Notes: generated by a model from the sequence alone, not told the origin. Shown: positions 38,813 through 50,671, counted from the stretch's first letter. The stretch: DNA of 64,000 nucleotides from Rhodospirillaceae bacterium (GCA_018401495.1 JAGYJX010000004.1:1-64000), one strand, 5' to 3'. Translations and numbers: made by a program.

Positions 38813-39554
38813 CGCCGCCTCGCGTCGGCCAGGGCGCCGGCCAGGCTGCCGGCCACGCCGCCGGCGATCACGTGCCAGTAGCCGGGCAGCACGGAGTGCG
38901 CGGCGACCGCCACGCCGGCGGCGATCGCCCAGGGCCAGGCCTTCGTCCAGCCCGGCCAGAGCGGCGTCAGCATCAGCGCGAAGAACGCCGGCACCACGAC
39001 GTCGGCGCCGTACACCTTGGGATCGCCGAGCGCGGCGCCCGCCAGGTGTCCGATGGCGGTGCCCGACACCCAGCCGAGCCAGAGCGCCACGCCCGAGCCC
39101 ACCAGGATCGCGGCGTCGCGCTCACCCTTGCGGTGCTCGGACATCGCCATCGCCCAGTTCGCGTCGGTCATGAACCACAGCGACAGGTGCGCCGTCCGCG
39201 AGCGCAGGCGGGAGAACCACGGCCGCAGCGCCGCCCCCATCACCACGTGGCGGACGTTGATCGCGAAGGTGGCGAGCGCCAGCACCAGGATCGACGGCGC
39301 CGCCGACCACAGGTCCAGCGCCGCCATCTGCGAGGCGCCGGCGAACACCGTGGCGCTCATCAGCAGGGCGTGGCCGAACGGCATCGCGGCCTCGCGCGCC
39401 AGCACGCCGAACGCGATGCCGAACAGGATGCTGCTGAGCGCCAGGGGGTGGCCATGCGGAAGCCGCGCAGGAAGCCGTCGCGGGTGAACACGGCGCCGGG
39501 CCTCGATGGCTCGGGCCGCGGCGCGGTGCGGCGGGTCGGCGGGGGCTCGGTCAT
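38809..39554 (-). CDS. azlC: AzlC family branched-chain amino acid exporter (one frame break)
   Basis: Large subunit of an AzlCD exporter, about 248 residues with five to six helices. A proline-rich head of about 33 residues is followed by the AzlC core MATPLALSSILFGIAFGVLA and then ATVFAGASQMA. The frame breaks near 39452, where one C is missing from a C run; adding it turns RMATPWRSAA into RMATPLALSS. ATG 39554 lies six bases after a -10 element, suggesting a leaderless message. Divergent from the CGNR regulator gene. Confidence 0.88.
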
Positions 39555-39560
39555 GGCGCG

Positions 39561-39589
39561 ACGGTAGGGCGGCCGCCCCGCCAAGTCAA
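39561..39589 (-). promoter_or_regulatory. azlCD promoter, probably leaderless
   Basis: On the minus strand TTGACT and TACCGT are separated by 17 bp, and azlC ATG begins six bases after the -10 element. The -35 abuts the palindrome at 39591-39612. Confidence 0.6.
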
Positions 39590-39590
39590 A

Positions 39591-39612
39591 ACCATTTAAC
39601 CGGTTAAGCGGT
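39591..39612. promoter_or_regulatory. Candidate operator, 12-bp perfect palindrome
   Basis: TTAACCGGTTAA (39596-39607) is a perfect palindrome; flanking ACC and GGT extend the symmetry to 22 bp with two mismatched base pairs. It lies exactly between the divergent azlC and CGNR promoters and is the obvious binding site for the CGNR protein or another regulator. Confidence 0.7.
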
Positions 39613-39620
39613 GAAAATTC

Positions 39621-39649
39621 TTGGCCCCGTCCGCACCCCGGCCTATGGT
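39621..39649 (+). promoter_or_regulatory. Promoter of the CGNR regulator gene, probably leaderless
   Basis: TTGGCC and TATGGT are separated by 17 bp and the ATG begins seven bases after the -10 element. Confidence 0.5.
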
Positions 39650-39656
39650 TGTCGCC

Positions 39657-40235
39657 ATGACAATCGCCGCCTCAGCCTTGTCGGAGTTCCGGGCGATCGG
39701 CGGGGCGCTCTGCCTCGATTTCGCGAACACCGTGGATTGGCACGACTCCGCCACCCCGGTCGAGCTGCTGGACGGCAGCGCCAGCCTGTCGGCATGGGCC
39801 CGGCTGGTCGACGCCGGCGCCGTGGAGGCCGACGAGGCCGGTTTGCGCCGGGCCATCGAATTGCGCGAGGCGGTGCGGGCGAGCGTTCGGGCGGTGATCG
39901 ACGGCGCCCCGGTGCCGGCTCCGGCGGTGGCCGTCCTGAACCGCAATCTGGGGCTGGGGCCGGAACGCCGACGCCTTGTGGTGCACGGCCACGGCGTGAC
40001 GTGGACCGGCGGACCGGTCAGCGGGGTCGACGCCCTGCTTGCCCGCATCGCGCGCTCCGCGGCCGACCTGCTGACCGACCCGGATCGCCTGGGGCGGGTG
40101 CGGGTGTGCGCCGCCGACGGCTGCGGGTGGCTGTTCGTCGACGACAGCCGGGGCGCCCGCCGGCGCTGGTGCTCGATGCAGAGCTGCGGCAACCGGGCCA
40201 AGGCGCGGGCGCACTACCGGCGCAAGCGGGCCTGA
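39657..40235 (+). CDS. CGNR zinc finger / ABATE domain regulator
   Basis: A 192-residue predicted transcription factor. The N-terminal ABATE ligand-binding region opens LSEFRAIGGALCLDFANTVDW; the C-terminal zinc finger is CAADGCGWLFVDDSRGA then RRWCSMQSCGNRAKARAHYRRKR, holding the CGNR signature. Such proteins usually regulate an adjacent gene; here azlCD is divergent with a symmetrical site between them, so it probably controls azlCD and itself. Start ATG 39657 fits a leaderless transcript. Confidence 0.9.
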   Translation: MTIAASALSEFRAIGGALCLDFANTVDWHDSATPVELLDGSASLSAWARLVDAGAVEADEAGLRRAIELREAVRASVRAVIDGAPVPAPAVAVLNRNLGLGPERRRLVVHGHGVTWTGGPVSGVDALLARIARSAADLLTDPDRLGRVRVCAADGCGWLFVDDSRGARRRWCSMQSCGNRAKARAHYRRKRA

Positions 40236-40249
40236 CCCGGGCGCCCACG

Positions 40250-41784
40250 TCAGGCGGCCAGCAGCGGGAAGGTGACGGCAATCGCCCAGGCGAAGGCCAG
40301 CGCGTTGGCGATCCCGCCGACGAAAGGATGGCCGGTCCGCCGGTAGGCCCAGCCGCTGAACAGCCCGTACACCAGGAAGAACAGCACGATCACCGGCACG
40401 ATGATGATCAGGAAGAACAACCGTTCGAAGTCCAGCGCGACGGCGATGGCGAGCGAGACCAGGAACGCCAGCTTGGAGGCGACGTAGGCTCCGCGCCCGG
40501 TGCCCTCGCCGCGGGTGATCCACTCGTCGCTCAGGAAGAACAGCAGCGTTCCGACCAGCATCGCCAGCATCAGGACGACGCGTTCCGGGCCGGGGAGGAA
40601 CGAGGTGAGGAACGCGTCGATCGGCCAGACCAGGGCGACCAGGCCGAACCCGGCCACGGCGAGCGCTGCCGCCGCCAGCGCCGGCAGCCGAGGCCGCGCG
40701 CCAACCGCCGCCCGGTCCCCGCCGGCCGACCCAAAGCAGGCAGAGGCTGGCGATCAGGCCGTAGGTCGCGAAGTGCGCCGCCAGATAGTCACCGACCAGC
40801 ACCGGCAGGAAGGTCGTCGGCACCAGGCGCAGGAGCAGTGGCGTCACCAGCGCCGGGACCAGCAACGGGATCCAGAGCCGCCGCCAGGGCAGCCCGGCGC
40901 CGAGCCGCGGGACCGCCACGCGCGGCAGCAGCATCGCCAGCTGGCGGGCCAGCAGGATGACGCCGGCCAGCAGCAGCATGATCCAGGGCCCACGCGCGTC
41001 GATGGCCGGCGGACCAGGGCGGTCGATGGCGAAGCTGCGGTCGAGCCAGTCGATCGTCTCGCGCAGGCTGTCGCGGCTGAACAGCACGCTGGCGTGCTCG
41101 ACGTGAGGGCTGACGCTGACACGCCGGCCGGTCCCGGCGGCGAGGTCGCCGTAGGTCACGCCGGGCTCGGCCTGCAGCGGCGCGGTCGCGAGGCCGACGG
41201 CGCGCAACGCCTCGCTGCTTCAGCATGCCCTCCCACTCGCCGACCACCACCAGCAGGTTGCGCGGCGTCTCGGCGGTGACGACCGGCGAGAACATCGACA
41301 CCGCGATGGTCGCCGCAACGTCCGGTGCCGCCTGGGCGAAGCGGACCACGATGTCCGACGCCATCGAGTGGCCGAGAACAGCGATCCGGCCGTCGCCGAG
41401 CCCGCGGGCGTAGCGCGCGATTTCCGCGGTCTGCTCGACCAGCGCCCTGGTGGCCCCGGCCTCCTCGGTGATGCTGCCGGTCAGCGGATCGGGGTTCCGG
41501 CCGTGCCCGAGGAAGTCGAAGGTGACCGCCGTGTAGCCGTTGCGCGCCGCGCTAAGCGCGAAGGACTGCATCAGCTGCTGCGACCCGGCGAAGCCGTGGG
41601 CGATGACCAGGACCGGCCCGGGCGGGCCGCCGGCGGGACGGTAGACCCGGGCGGGAGTGCGGTTCACCGACACCGCCTCGACCGTGGTCCCGGATCGGGC
41701 GGTCGCGAGGTTCCACAGCGCCGAGGCGATCGCGGCCAGGGCGACAACGGCGAGCGCCAGGGCGAGAGGCCAACGCTTGCTCAC
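40250..41784 (-). CDS. Alpha/beta hydrolase fused to a multi-helix membrane domain (two frame breaks)
   Basis: About 510 residues. One N-terminal anchor helix (about 5-25) leads to an alpha/beta hydrolase domain with VIAHGFAGSQQ, TFDFLGHGRNPDPL and the nucleophile elbow LGHSMASD; a His in HVEHASVLFS may complete the triad. From about residue 280 the chain has six or more membrane helices. The frame shifts near 41222 (after EWEGMLK) and near 40695; both look like one extra base. GTG 41784 overlaps the upstream FrhB-family gene by GTGA, so the two are coupled. Substrate unknown. The membrane domain is not one I recognise. Confidence 0.72.
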
Positions 41785-43062
41785 GGCAGGTCGTCCCCAG
41801 GGTCCGCCGGGCGCGCCCTGGCATCGCCCGGCGCCTCGCCCTCGCCTGGGGCAAGACCGTACGGCGCCACAAGCGCCCAGACATGGGGCGGAATCATGCT
41901 GCGCATCCGTTGCGGCAGGTTGCGCCGGAGGTGCAGCACGGTCTCCACCGCCTTCATCTCGACGCGCGCCCTCGCGAACTCCAGGCCGCGCGGGCCGATC
42001 CGGGGCATCAGCCAGCCGACCAGCGGACGCAGCCAGTCCGGCATCGAGCGCAGCGGCCGCCCGCTCCACGTTGGCGAGGAAGCCCTTGACCGCGCCGCGC
42101 CGCTTGCCGGCGCTGCCCGGCTCGGCGGTGCGGATTTCCGAGCCAAGCAGCCCGAGCAGTTCCTCGCCGCGCTGGTTGCGGACCAGCAGCCACTGTTCGC
42201 CCTGGCCCGCCATGTAGCCGACGGTGATGTCCGACAGCACGTTGGTGTAGTCGACGCAGGTGCGGCAGGTCAGCGGGAAGAAGTCGCCCGGCAGCTTGGA
42301 GATCGGCAGCTGCAGGAACGGCACCTCGCGGACCCTGCCGTCGGCGAACCGCAGCTCGACGTGGTAGTCGGCGCGGAACTCCAGGTAGACGATGCTGTCC
42401 GGGTCGTCGGCCAGCAGCGCCAGGAAGTCGTGGAAGCGCTCGGTGGTGGTGTTGTCGGAGCACGGGGTGCCGATGACGTACAGCCGGTCCAGGCCGAGTT
42501 CCGCCTCCAGCGCCCGCAGCGCGTAGACTTGGCACGGGATGCCGATGACCGCCAGCCGCTTGAACCCGAGGTCGCGCGCCGGCTCGACCAGCGCCAGCAG
42601 CGGCGCGTAGCCCATCCGCATGCCGCGGCAGCCGGCCATCTCCTCGGGCTTGGTCACCAGCACCGGAACCGGCCGCCAGCGGTCCTCGGGGTCGGGTGCC
42701 ATGGTCAGCACGGCGTCGACGGCGCCGGTCTCGAGCAGGCGCTCGGCCAGGCGGGTGGCGATCCCGGTCCACTGCGCGCCCGGGATCGGCTCGGCGAGCG
42801 AGGCCCGCAGCATCCACCGGAACGGGCCGAAGAACACCTCGTCGGGGCGGGAGGGGTCGCGGGCGCGGCCGTGCACCCGAGCCTCCAGCCCGGCGTAGTC
42901 CGGCTTGATGAACTGGCAGGCCCGGCCGCAGCGCGCGGGATCGCTGGTGCGCGAGACACCGCAATCGGTGCACAGCGACCGGTATGGCGCCGGCCCGGCC
43001 GGCACCGTCAGGTCGGCGATGGCTCCGGAAGGCGTCTCCCGCCGCGCGATGTCGTCGGTCAC
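41781..43062 (-). CDS. F420 hydrogenase beta-subunit (FrhB) family protein, BciB-like (one frame break)
   Basis: A flavin and iron-sulfur reductase family protein of about 426 residues. Cysteine ligands: LCTDCG with RCGRACQF near the N terminus, IPCQVYALR, GTPCSDNTTTE and LTCRTCVDYTN. The segments FFGPFRWMLRAS and PIPGAQWTGIATRLAERLL closely follow the pattern of BciB (8-vinyl reductase) and 7-hydroxymethyl chlorophyll a reductase, which share this fold; other members use F420 or act on unknown substrates. The frame shifts near 42060 (extra base, before RPLRSMPDWLRP). Start uncertain: GTG 43062 has GAGGAG nine bases upstream. Coupled to the membrane hydrolase. Confidence 0.75.
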
Positions 43063-43128
43063 GGACACCAACTCCTCAGCACCGCGGGGGCAGGGCTGCG
43101 GCCGACCGGTGACCGCCCCGGCCGTCGG

Positions 43129-44532
<1,404 letters not shown>

Positions 44533-44548
44533 CGCTTGTTCCCCCGCC

Positions 44549-44980
44549 TCACTTCTTCTTCTTCTGGAACATCGACAGCATGCGCTGGGTGACCAGGAAG
44601 CCGCCGAAGATGTTGACGCTCGCCAGGATCACCGCGAGGAAGCCCATGATCGACGAGAAGTCCATCTGGGCCGGCCCGGCGGCGATCAGCGCGCCGACGA
44701 TGATGACCGACGAGATCGCGTTGGTGACCGCCATCAGCGGCGAGTGCAGGGCCGGGGTCACCCGCCAGACCACGTAGTAGCCGACGAAGCAGGCCAGGAC
44801 GAACACGGTCAGTCCGGCGACCGATGGGTCGATCTGGCCGGCGACATCGATGACCGCGGGCGGGGGCGCGACCACGGCCTGGTCGCCGGCGCTGGCCGCC
44901 GCCTCGGACGCCTGGGCGGCCAGTGCCTTGGCCTGCTCCGAGAGCAGGCGCAACTGCTCGGTGAGGGAAATCTCCGCCAT
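44549..44980 (-). CDS. pntA2: NAD(P) transhydrogenase subunit alpha part 2
   Basis: Membrane part of the alpha chain, 143 residues. A soluble linker (1-55) precedes helices [40 protein letters not shown] and [17 protein letters not shown]; the end is FQKKKK. Being a separate gene from domain I is the alphaproteobacterial arrangement. 10 bp after pntA1 and 16 bp before pntB. Confidence 0.95.
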   Translation of the reverse strand: MAEISLTEQLRLLSEQAKALAAQASEAAASAGDQAVVAPPPAVIDVAGQIDPSVAGLTVFVLACFVGYYVVWRVTPALHSPLMAVTNAISSVIIVGALIAAGPAQMDFSSIMGFLAVILASVNIFGGFLVTQRMLSMFQKKKK

Positions 44981-44990
44981 CGTCGCCTCC

Positions 44991-46280
44991 TCAGGATTCC
45001 GTGCCGGCACTGCCGGCACCGCCGGCCTTCGGTTTCGACGCCGGCTTGCGCTTGGCCGGGGCCTTTGGCGCGTCGGCCGTCGGGGTGGCTGTCGTACCGG
45101 TGGCTGCCTTCGGTGCGGCCGGCTTCGCCGCTGCCGGCTGCTCGAGCGGCAATTTGAGGACAGCCTCGCTGACCACCTTGCCGTCGGTCGAGACCATCGA
45201 CGCCTTGATGATCTCGTCGCCGGTGTCGATCTTCACGGACTTGGTGTCCTTGTCGATCATGGGTGTGAGGAAGTTCAGCAGGTTCTTGGCGTACAGGGCG
45301 CTGGCGTCAACGGCGATCCGGCTCGGCATGTTGGTGTGGCCGACGATCTTCACGCCGTACTTCTCGATCACCTGGCCCGGTTCGGAGAGCGGGCAGTTGC
45401 CGCCCTGTTCGACCGCGAGGTCGATGATGACCGAGCCCGGCTTCATCGTCTTGACCATCTCCTCGGTCACCAGCACCGGCGCCGGCCGGCCCGGGATCAG
45501 GGCGGTGGTGATGACGATGTCCTGGCGCTTGATGGTCTCGGCGATCAGCTCGGCCTGCTTCTTCTTGTAGGCGTCGCTCATCTCCTTGGCGTAGCCGCCG
45601 GAGGTTTCGGCCTGCTTGAACTCCTCGTCCTCGACCGCCACGAAGGTGCCGCCGAGGCTTTCGACCTGCTCCTTGGCGGCCGGCCGGACGTCAGTGGCGG
45701 AGACGATGGCGCCCAGGCGCTTGGCGGTGGCGATCGCCTGCAGCCCGGCGACGCCGGCCCCCATCACGAGGCAGCGCGCCGGCGGCACGGTGCCGGCGGC
45801 GGTCATCATCATCGGGAACGCGCGGCCGAACTCGGCGGCGGCGTCCAGCACGGCGCGGTAACCGGCCAGGTTGGATTGCGAGGAGAGCACGTCCATCGAC
45901 TGCGCGCGGGTGATGCGGGGCACCATCTCCAGCGCGAACGCGGTCACCCCCTGGGCGGCCACCGCCTCGAGCAGCGCCCGGTCGCGGTACGGTTCCAGCA
46001 GCGCCACCAGGACCGAGCCCTTCTTGAGGAGCGGGATCTCCTCCATCGACGGCTTGCGGACCTTCAGCACGACGTCGGCATCGGCCAGCGCCTCGCGGGC
46101 GGTGGCGACGATGGTGGCACCGGCGGTCTGGTAGGCGGCGTCGATGACGGCGGCCGAGACCCCGGCGCCCGCCTCGACGTGAACCTCGAGCCCCATCTGG
46201 ACGAAGCGCTTGACGGTGTCGGCCGACACCGCCACCCGCCGCTCACCCGGGTGACGCTCCTTGACGATTCCGATCTTCAT
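44991..46280 (-). CDS. pntA1: NAD(P) transhydrogenase subunit alpha part 1
   Basis: Soluble NAD(H)-binding domain I, 429 residues. It starts [19 protein letters not shown] and has the NAD loop [20 protein letters not shown] and [20 protein letters not shown]. The C terminus carries a Lys/Ala/Pro-rich tail of about 50 residues ([16 protein letters not shown]) beyond the usual end. First gene of the pntA1-pntA2-pntB operon. Confidence 0.96.
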   Translation of the reverse strand: MKIGIVKERHPGERRVAVSADTVKRFVQMGLEVHVEAGAGVSAAVIDAAYQTAGATIVATAREALADADVVLKVRKPSMEEIPLLKKGSVLVALLEPYRDRALLEAVAAQGVTAFALEMVPRITRAQSMDVLSSQSNLAGYRAVLDAAAEFGRAFPMMMTAAGTVPPARCLVMGAGVAGLQAIATAKRLGAIVSATDVRPAAKEQVESLGGTFVAVEDEEFKQAETSGGYAKEMSDAYKKKQAELIAETIKRQDIVITTALIPGRPAPVLVTEEMVKTMKPGSVIIDLAVEQGGNCPLSEPGQVIEKYGVKIVGHTNMPSRIAVDASALYAKNLLNFLTPMIDKDTKSVKIDTGDEIIKASMVSTDGKVVSEAVLKLPLEQPAAAKPAAPKAATGTTATPTADAPKAPAKRKPASKPKAGGAGSAGTES

Positions 46281-46395
46281 TGAATCCCTCGCCTCCCGCA
46301 GGGTTTGGTCGAACCATGCCGCCAGACGGCGCGCGGGTGCAAGCGCAGGCTCGGACGACCCCCGCCTCGACCGTCCGCCGCTCTCGTGAACCATC

Positions 46396-47040
46396 CTATT
46401 GGAAAGTAGCCCGGCGGCGATCGATCTCCAGCCCCCGCAGATCATCGGCGCGCTGCTGCGCCAGGCCATCGCGCGCCGCCCGGCAGGCCGCCGGCGTCGG
46501 GCCCGGGGCGGTCACCGGGGCATCGGCGCGCCGGGCGCACTCGCCCTCCAGGCGGTCGGCGATCAACCGCCAGCGCTCCTGGCGTTCGGCCCGCAGCCGC
46601 TCGAAGTAGCGGTCCCGGGCGGTCGGGGTGGTGAACAGCGCCGGGCGCAGCCGCACGGTGAGGGCCGACGGCACCGGGCTGTCCGGCGGTACCCCGAAAG
46701 GCGGCGAGGGTTCGGCCATCGGCGACAGCAGCCTGCCGGCGACGAGTGTTGCGACCAAGGTCGGCAGCGGCCGCGGCTGGATGGTCTCGGTGGTCGGCTG
46801 GTAGCCGGCGCGCTCGCAGAGCACGCTGATCGGCAAGCCGAAGGCGAGGGTGTCGATGGTCAGCGGCGTCGGCCGGGCATCCTGCCGGGCCAGGGCGCCG
46901 ACCACCCGGCAGCGCGCGTCGGCCGGGTCGGCGGTCACCGTCGTTCGCGGGATCACCGGCGGCGGCGCCGGTTGCGTCAGGCCGGCGCAGGCGCTGAGCG
47001 CGGAGGCGATCAGGAGCAGGGGGACGAGGCGGCGAATCAT
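46396..47040 (-). CDS. Lipoprotein with PEGA-like domain
   Basis: A 214-residue outer or inner membrane lipoprotein. Signal with lipobox LSAC (Cys18) at the N terminus. The following VTADPADARCRVVGALA to ISVLCERAGYQPT follows the PEGA pattern, a surface-layer-like beta fold found in many secreted bacterial proteins. The rest is proline-rich and Arg-rich with a helical C-terminal region. No function can be assigned. Divergent from rlmI. Confidence 0.7.
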   Translation of the reverse strand: MIRRLVPLLLIASALSACAGLTQPAPPPVIPRTTVTADPADARCRVVGALARQDARPTPLTIDTLAFGLPISVLCERAGYQPTTETIQPRPLPTLVATLVAGRLLSPMAEPSPPFGVPPDSPVPSALTVRLRPALFTTPTARDRYFERLRAERQERWRLIADRLEGECARRADAPVTAPGPTPAACRAARDGLAQQRADDLRGLEIDRRRATFQ

Positions 47041-47124
47041 CCGGTGATCATAGCGCGTCGCCGCCGGGGCGACAGCCGCGGCGCAGCGTGGCATAACGCG
47101 CGCCCGACCGTTCGGAGAGCCGCC

Positions 47125-48314
47125 ATGACCGACGCCCGCCCGACCCTTCGCCTGCAGCGCGGCGCCGACGAGCGCCTGCGGCGCGGCCATCCCTGGGTGT
47201 ACTCCAACGAGGTCGACATGACCGCCGAGGCGAAGGCGATCGCCCCGGAACGGTGGCGCGCCTCGTCACCGACCGGGGTGAGGCGCTGGGGTGCGGCTAC
47301 TTCAACCCGCACAGCCTGATCGCCGTGCGCCGGCTGTCGGACGACCCCGACCGGGCGATCGACGCGGCGTTCCTGGCCGAGCGGCTGACGGCGGCGCTCG
47401 GCTGGCGCAAGCGGCTGTTCGACGCGCCGTACTACCGGCTGGTGCACGCCGAGGCCGACGGCCTGCCCGGGCTGGTGGTCGACCGCTTCGGGGATCTGGT
47501 GGTGGCGCAGGCCAACACCGCCGGCATGGACCGGCTGGAGCCGGCGCTGATCGAGGCGCTGACCGAAGTGCTGGGCCCGGCGGCCATCGTGCTGCGCAAC
47601 GACACCTCGGTGCGCGGGCTGGAGGGGCTGGCGAGCGAGGTCCGGCTCGCCGCCGGGTCGGTGCCCGAGGCGCCCACCGTGGCGGAGGGCGGCGGCACCT
47701 TCCCGCTCGACCCGCTCGGCGGCCAGAAGACCGGCTGGTTCTTCGACCACCGCGACAACCGCGCGTTCGTGGCCCGGCTGGCCGTCGGCGCGCGGGTGCT
47801 CGACGTCTACAGCCACACCGGCGGCTTCGGCATCCAGTGCGCGGTCGCGGGCGCCGCCCAGGTCGACCTGATCGACAGCGCCGCCTCGGCCCTGAAGATC
47901 GCCGCGCGGGCCGCCGAGCTCAGCCGGGTCGCGGATCGCGTGACCACCCGCAAGGCCGACGCCTTCGCCGCCCTCGAACACCTGATCAAGAACGGCGAGA
48001 CCTACGACGTGGTGATCTGCGACCCGCCGGCGTTCGCGAAGTCGCGCAAGGACGTCGGCGCCGCGGCCCGGGCCTACCGCAAGCTCGCCCGCCTCGCCGC
48101 CCAGGTGGCGGCGCCCGGCGGCGTGCTGCTGCTGGCGTCGTGCTCGTTCCACATGGACGCCGCCTCGTTCGCCCAGCAGACCGCGCGCGGTGTCACCGAG
48201 GCCGGCCGCACGGCCCGCGTCCTGCGCCGCGCCGGCGCCGGCGCCGATCACCCGGTCCACCCGCATCTGCCGGAGAGCGCCTACCTGAAGGCGGAGGTGC
48301 TGGCGCTGGACTGA
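47125..48314 (+). CDS. rlmI: 23S rRNA (cytosine1962-C5)-methyltransferase-like, RlmI family (one frame break)
   Basis: SAM-dependent RNA methyltransferase of about 396 residues, methylating C1962 in 23S rRNA in E. coli. PUA domain in about the first 75 residues, then SAM loop DVYSHTGGFGIQCAVAGA and catalytic-site text VVICDPPAFAKSRKDV. The frame breaks near 47250: the first frame gives RRGHPWVYSNEVDMTAEAKA, and the continuation VARLVTDRGEALGCGYFNP is one base out; one base is missing. ATG 47125 with GGAG upstream. Confidence 0.87.
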
Positions 48315-48380
48315 ACACCGCGCCGGTCCCGCACGCCGGAACCGCCACCCAGCTGTATCGTCATCAAGTCAGTAATTGGC

Positions 48381-48694
48381 GCCCCTCTCTCCCTGTCGTC
48401 ATCCCGGACCGAACCGCCTCTGGCGGGACGGATCCGGGACCCACGAAGCGACGTGCGCCGGCCTTCACCACGGCGGCGGCGGGTGGGTCCCGGCTCGCGC
48501 TGCGCTTGGCCGGGATGACGACGGGGAGAGAGCGCCGCGGGTACAGGCCGCCTTCATCGAGGCAGCGCGCCGCCCCTCTCTCAGTGTCTTCACCCCGGAA
48601 GCCGAGGCTATCCGGGGCCGACGGAGCGTCGGTTGGGTCCCGGATCGCCCGCGCTGGCGCGCGTTCGTCCGGGATGACGACGAGGGAGAGAGGG
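48381..48694. repeat. Two family 2 intergenic palindromic repeats (CATCCCGG/CCGGGATG)
   Basis: The 430-bp gap between rlmI and the next gene holds two elements, about 48381-48532 and 48573-48694, each beginning in CTCTCCCTGTCGTCATCCCGG-like text and ending CCGGGATGACGACGGGGAGAG-like, with complementary ends. Bases 48460-48523 are a perfect 64-bp inverted copy of 62707-62770. No protein-coding signal is seen. Confidence 0.9.
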
Positions 48695-48745
48695 CCCGCA
48701 CATTCATTTGAGGACGGCGAGTAACGACTTCGGAAGCTGGCCGCC

Positions 48746-49538
48746 CTACACCCGCCCCCGGAACACCGGCTTGCGCTTGTTGAGGAACGCGTCCAGCCCC
48801 TCGCGGCCGTCCGGCTCGGCGCCGGCGGCGGCGATGTTGCTGCCCTCGCGCTCCATCTGGGTCTCGAAGGCGGTGTCGAAGCTGTCGACCAGCAGGCGCC
48901 GGGCGCGACCGAACGAGCGGGTCGGGCCGGCGGCCAGCCGGCGCGCCGCGTCCTCGGCGGTGGCGGTCGAGGTCGGCGTCGGCGACGCAGGCGGTGGCGA
49001 CGCCCCAGGCCGCCGCCTCGGCGCCGGTCAGCCGGCGGTTGGTCAGGGTCAGCTCCTGCGCCCGGCGCAGCCCGACGACGCGCGGCAGCAGGAAGGTCGA
49101 CCCGCCGTCCGGCGACAGGCCGGCCGCGGTGTAGGCCATGGTGAACACCGCGCTCTCGGCGGCGTAGACCAGGTCGCCGAGCAGCGCCAGGGAGAACCCG
49201 GCGCCGGCGGCCGCACCCTGCACCGCCACCACCAGCGGCGGGTCCATGCGGGCCAGGGTCGAGCAGGCGGCGTGCAGGTAGTGGGTGGTTTCCTTCAGGT
49301 GTGCGGCGATGCCGTCGCCCTGGGCGTGGAACGACTTCAGGTCGCCGCCGACGCAGAACGCCTTGCCGCCGGCGCCGGTCATCAGCACGGCGCGCACGGC
49401 GGGGTCGGTGGCGCAGCGCACCGCCGCCGCCATCAGCGCCTCGGCCAGCTCGCGGTTGATGGCGTTCAGCGCGTCCGGACGGTTCAGGGTCAGGCGGGCG
49501 AGGCCGTCCTCGACGGACAGGGTGACAGGCTCGGTCAT
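48746..49538 (-). CDS. Enoyl-CoA hydratase/isomerase family protein (one frame break)
   Basis: Crotonase-fold protein, about 263 residues. Oxyanion-hole segments: GGKAFCVGGDLKSFHAQG (first) and VQGAAAGAGFSLALLGDLVYA (second). The frame breaks near 48962 after VADADLD; adding one base shift gives ATAEDAARRLAAGPTRSFGR and the end LDAFLNKRKPVFRGRV with TAG at 48746-48748. This fits the 2-(1,2-epoxy-1,2-dihydrophenyl)acetyl-CoA isomerase-like (PaaG) group, but the assignment is weak. Single gene between a repeat-filled gap and argC. Confidence 0.82.
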
Positions 49539-49598
49539 CGGTGCTTTCTCCCGGCTTTTGCGAAAGGCTGGTGGTCAAGATCTAACGCCTGGCCTTCA

Positions 49599-50573
49599 TC
49601 ATGGCCAAACCGGTACGCCGTCCAGCCCGGCGGTTTCCGGCAGGCCGCAGATCAGGTTCGCATTCTGCACCGCCTGGCCGGCGGCTCCCTTGCCGAGATT
49701 GTCCACCGCGCCCATGGCGATCACCAGATTGCGCTCCGGATCGGCTGCGTAGCTGACGAACGCGAGGTTCGAGCCGGTCGCCCATTTGGTCTGCGGCGGC
49801 TTGTCGGTCACGCGGACGAACGCCCGCCCGGCGTAGAAGCGCCGGGCCGCGTCCAGGCACTGCTTCCGTGGTGGCGCGGCCGCGGCAGTACATGGTGGCG
49901 AGCACGCCGCGGGTCATCGGCACCAGGTGCGGCGTGAACACCAGCCCGGCGGCGCTGCCGCCGCTCAGCCGTTCGATTGTCGTGGCCATCTCGGGCATGT
50001 GGACGTGCTTGAGCAGACCGTAGGGCACCAGGTTCTCGTTGCTCTCGGCGTAGCCGAACCTGCTGTCGCCGCCCCGGCCGGCACCGGAGATGCCGGTCTT
50101 GGCGTCGATCACGATGTTGCCGGGGTCGATCAGCTTGTTCGCCAGCAGCGGTGCCAGCGCGCTCAGCGCCGCCGCGGGGAAGCAGCCGGGGTTGGCGACG
50201 CGGGCCTGACCCTCGATCTCGGCCGGCCAGACGTCGGCCAGGCCGTACGCCCAACCCTCGACGTAGCGGTGGTCGCCACCGATGTCGACGATCTTCACGC
50301 CCCGGGGGACGCGCGCCAGCGCCTCGGTCGAGGCGCCTGTGGGCAGCGACGCGAACAGCACGTCGAGCTCTGGCAGGGCCAGAGGATCCCACTTCTCGAT
50401 CACCAGGTCGGCCAGCCTGGCGGGCACGCCGGGGAAGCGGTCCCCCAGCGGCTGCCGGCGCTGCCCTCGCCTGCGGCGTAGACCAGCTCGAACGACGGGT
50501 GGCCCGCGACCAGGCGCAGCGCCTCGCCGCCGCCAAAACCGCTGATCCCGACAATGCCGACGCGAACGCTCAT
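49599..50573 (-). CDS. argC: N-acetyl-gamma-glutamyl-phosphate reductase (two frame breaks)
   Basis: NADPH-dependent enzyme of arginine synthesis, reducing N-acetylglutamyl phosphate; about 324 residues. N-terminal Rossmann VGIVGISGFGGGEALRL, catalytic Cys in NPGCFPAAALSALAPLL, and KTGISGAGRGG. The frame breaks near 50457 (a missing C, restoring GSAGQPLGDRFPG) and near 49863 (extra G, restoring EQCLDAARRFYAGRAFV). Strong AGGAGG upstream of ATG 50573. Two lesions in an essential biosynthetic gene are best explained as sequencing errors. The leader region upstream holds a possible attenuator. Confidence 0.93.
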
Positions 50574-50598
50574 GGTGGTATCCTCCTGGGATCTGGGC

Positions 50599-50623
50599 AA
50601 AAGAAAACCCCCGGAGCCGGGGG
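50599..50623 (-). terminator. Terminator hairpin in the argC leader
   Basis: On the minus strand CCCCCGGCTCCGGGGG (50623-50608) is followed directly by TTTTCTTTT (50607-50599), 26 bp before the argC start. A second upstream arm, AACCCCCG at 50634-50627, can pair with the same 3' arm, so two folds compete. Confidence 0.75.
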
Positions 50624-50671
50624 CTGCGGGGGTTCAGGAGCGCGGGCCGGGGCCGAACCGGCGGGTGGGGC

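Noticed and set aside
48381..48745. Extended C terminus of the enoyl-CoA hydratase read to 48465
   Set aside because: The extended text is Arg-rich shadow DNA of a repeat; the correct frame ends at 48746 after KRKPVFRGRV.
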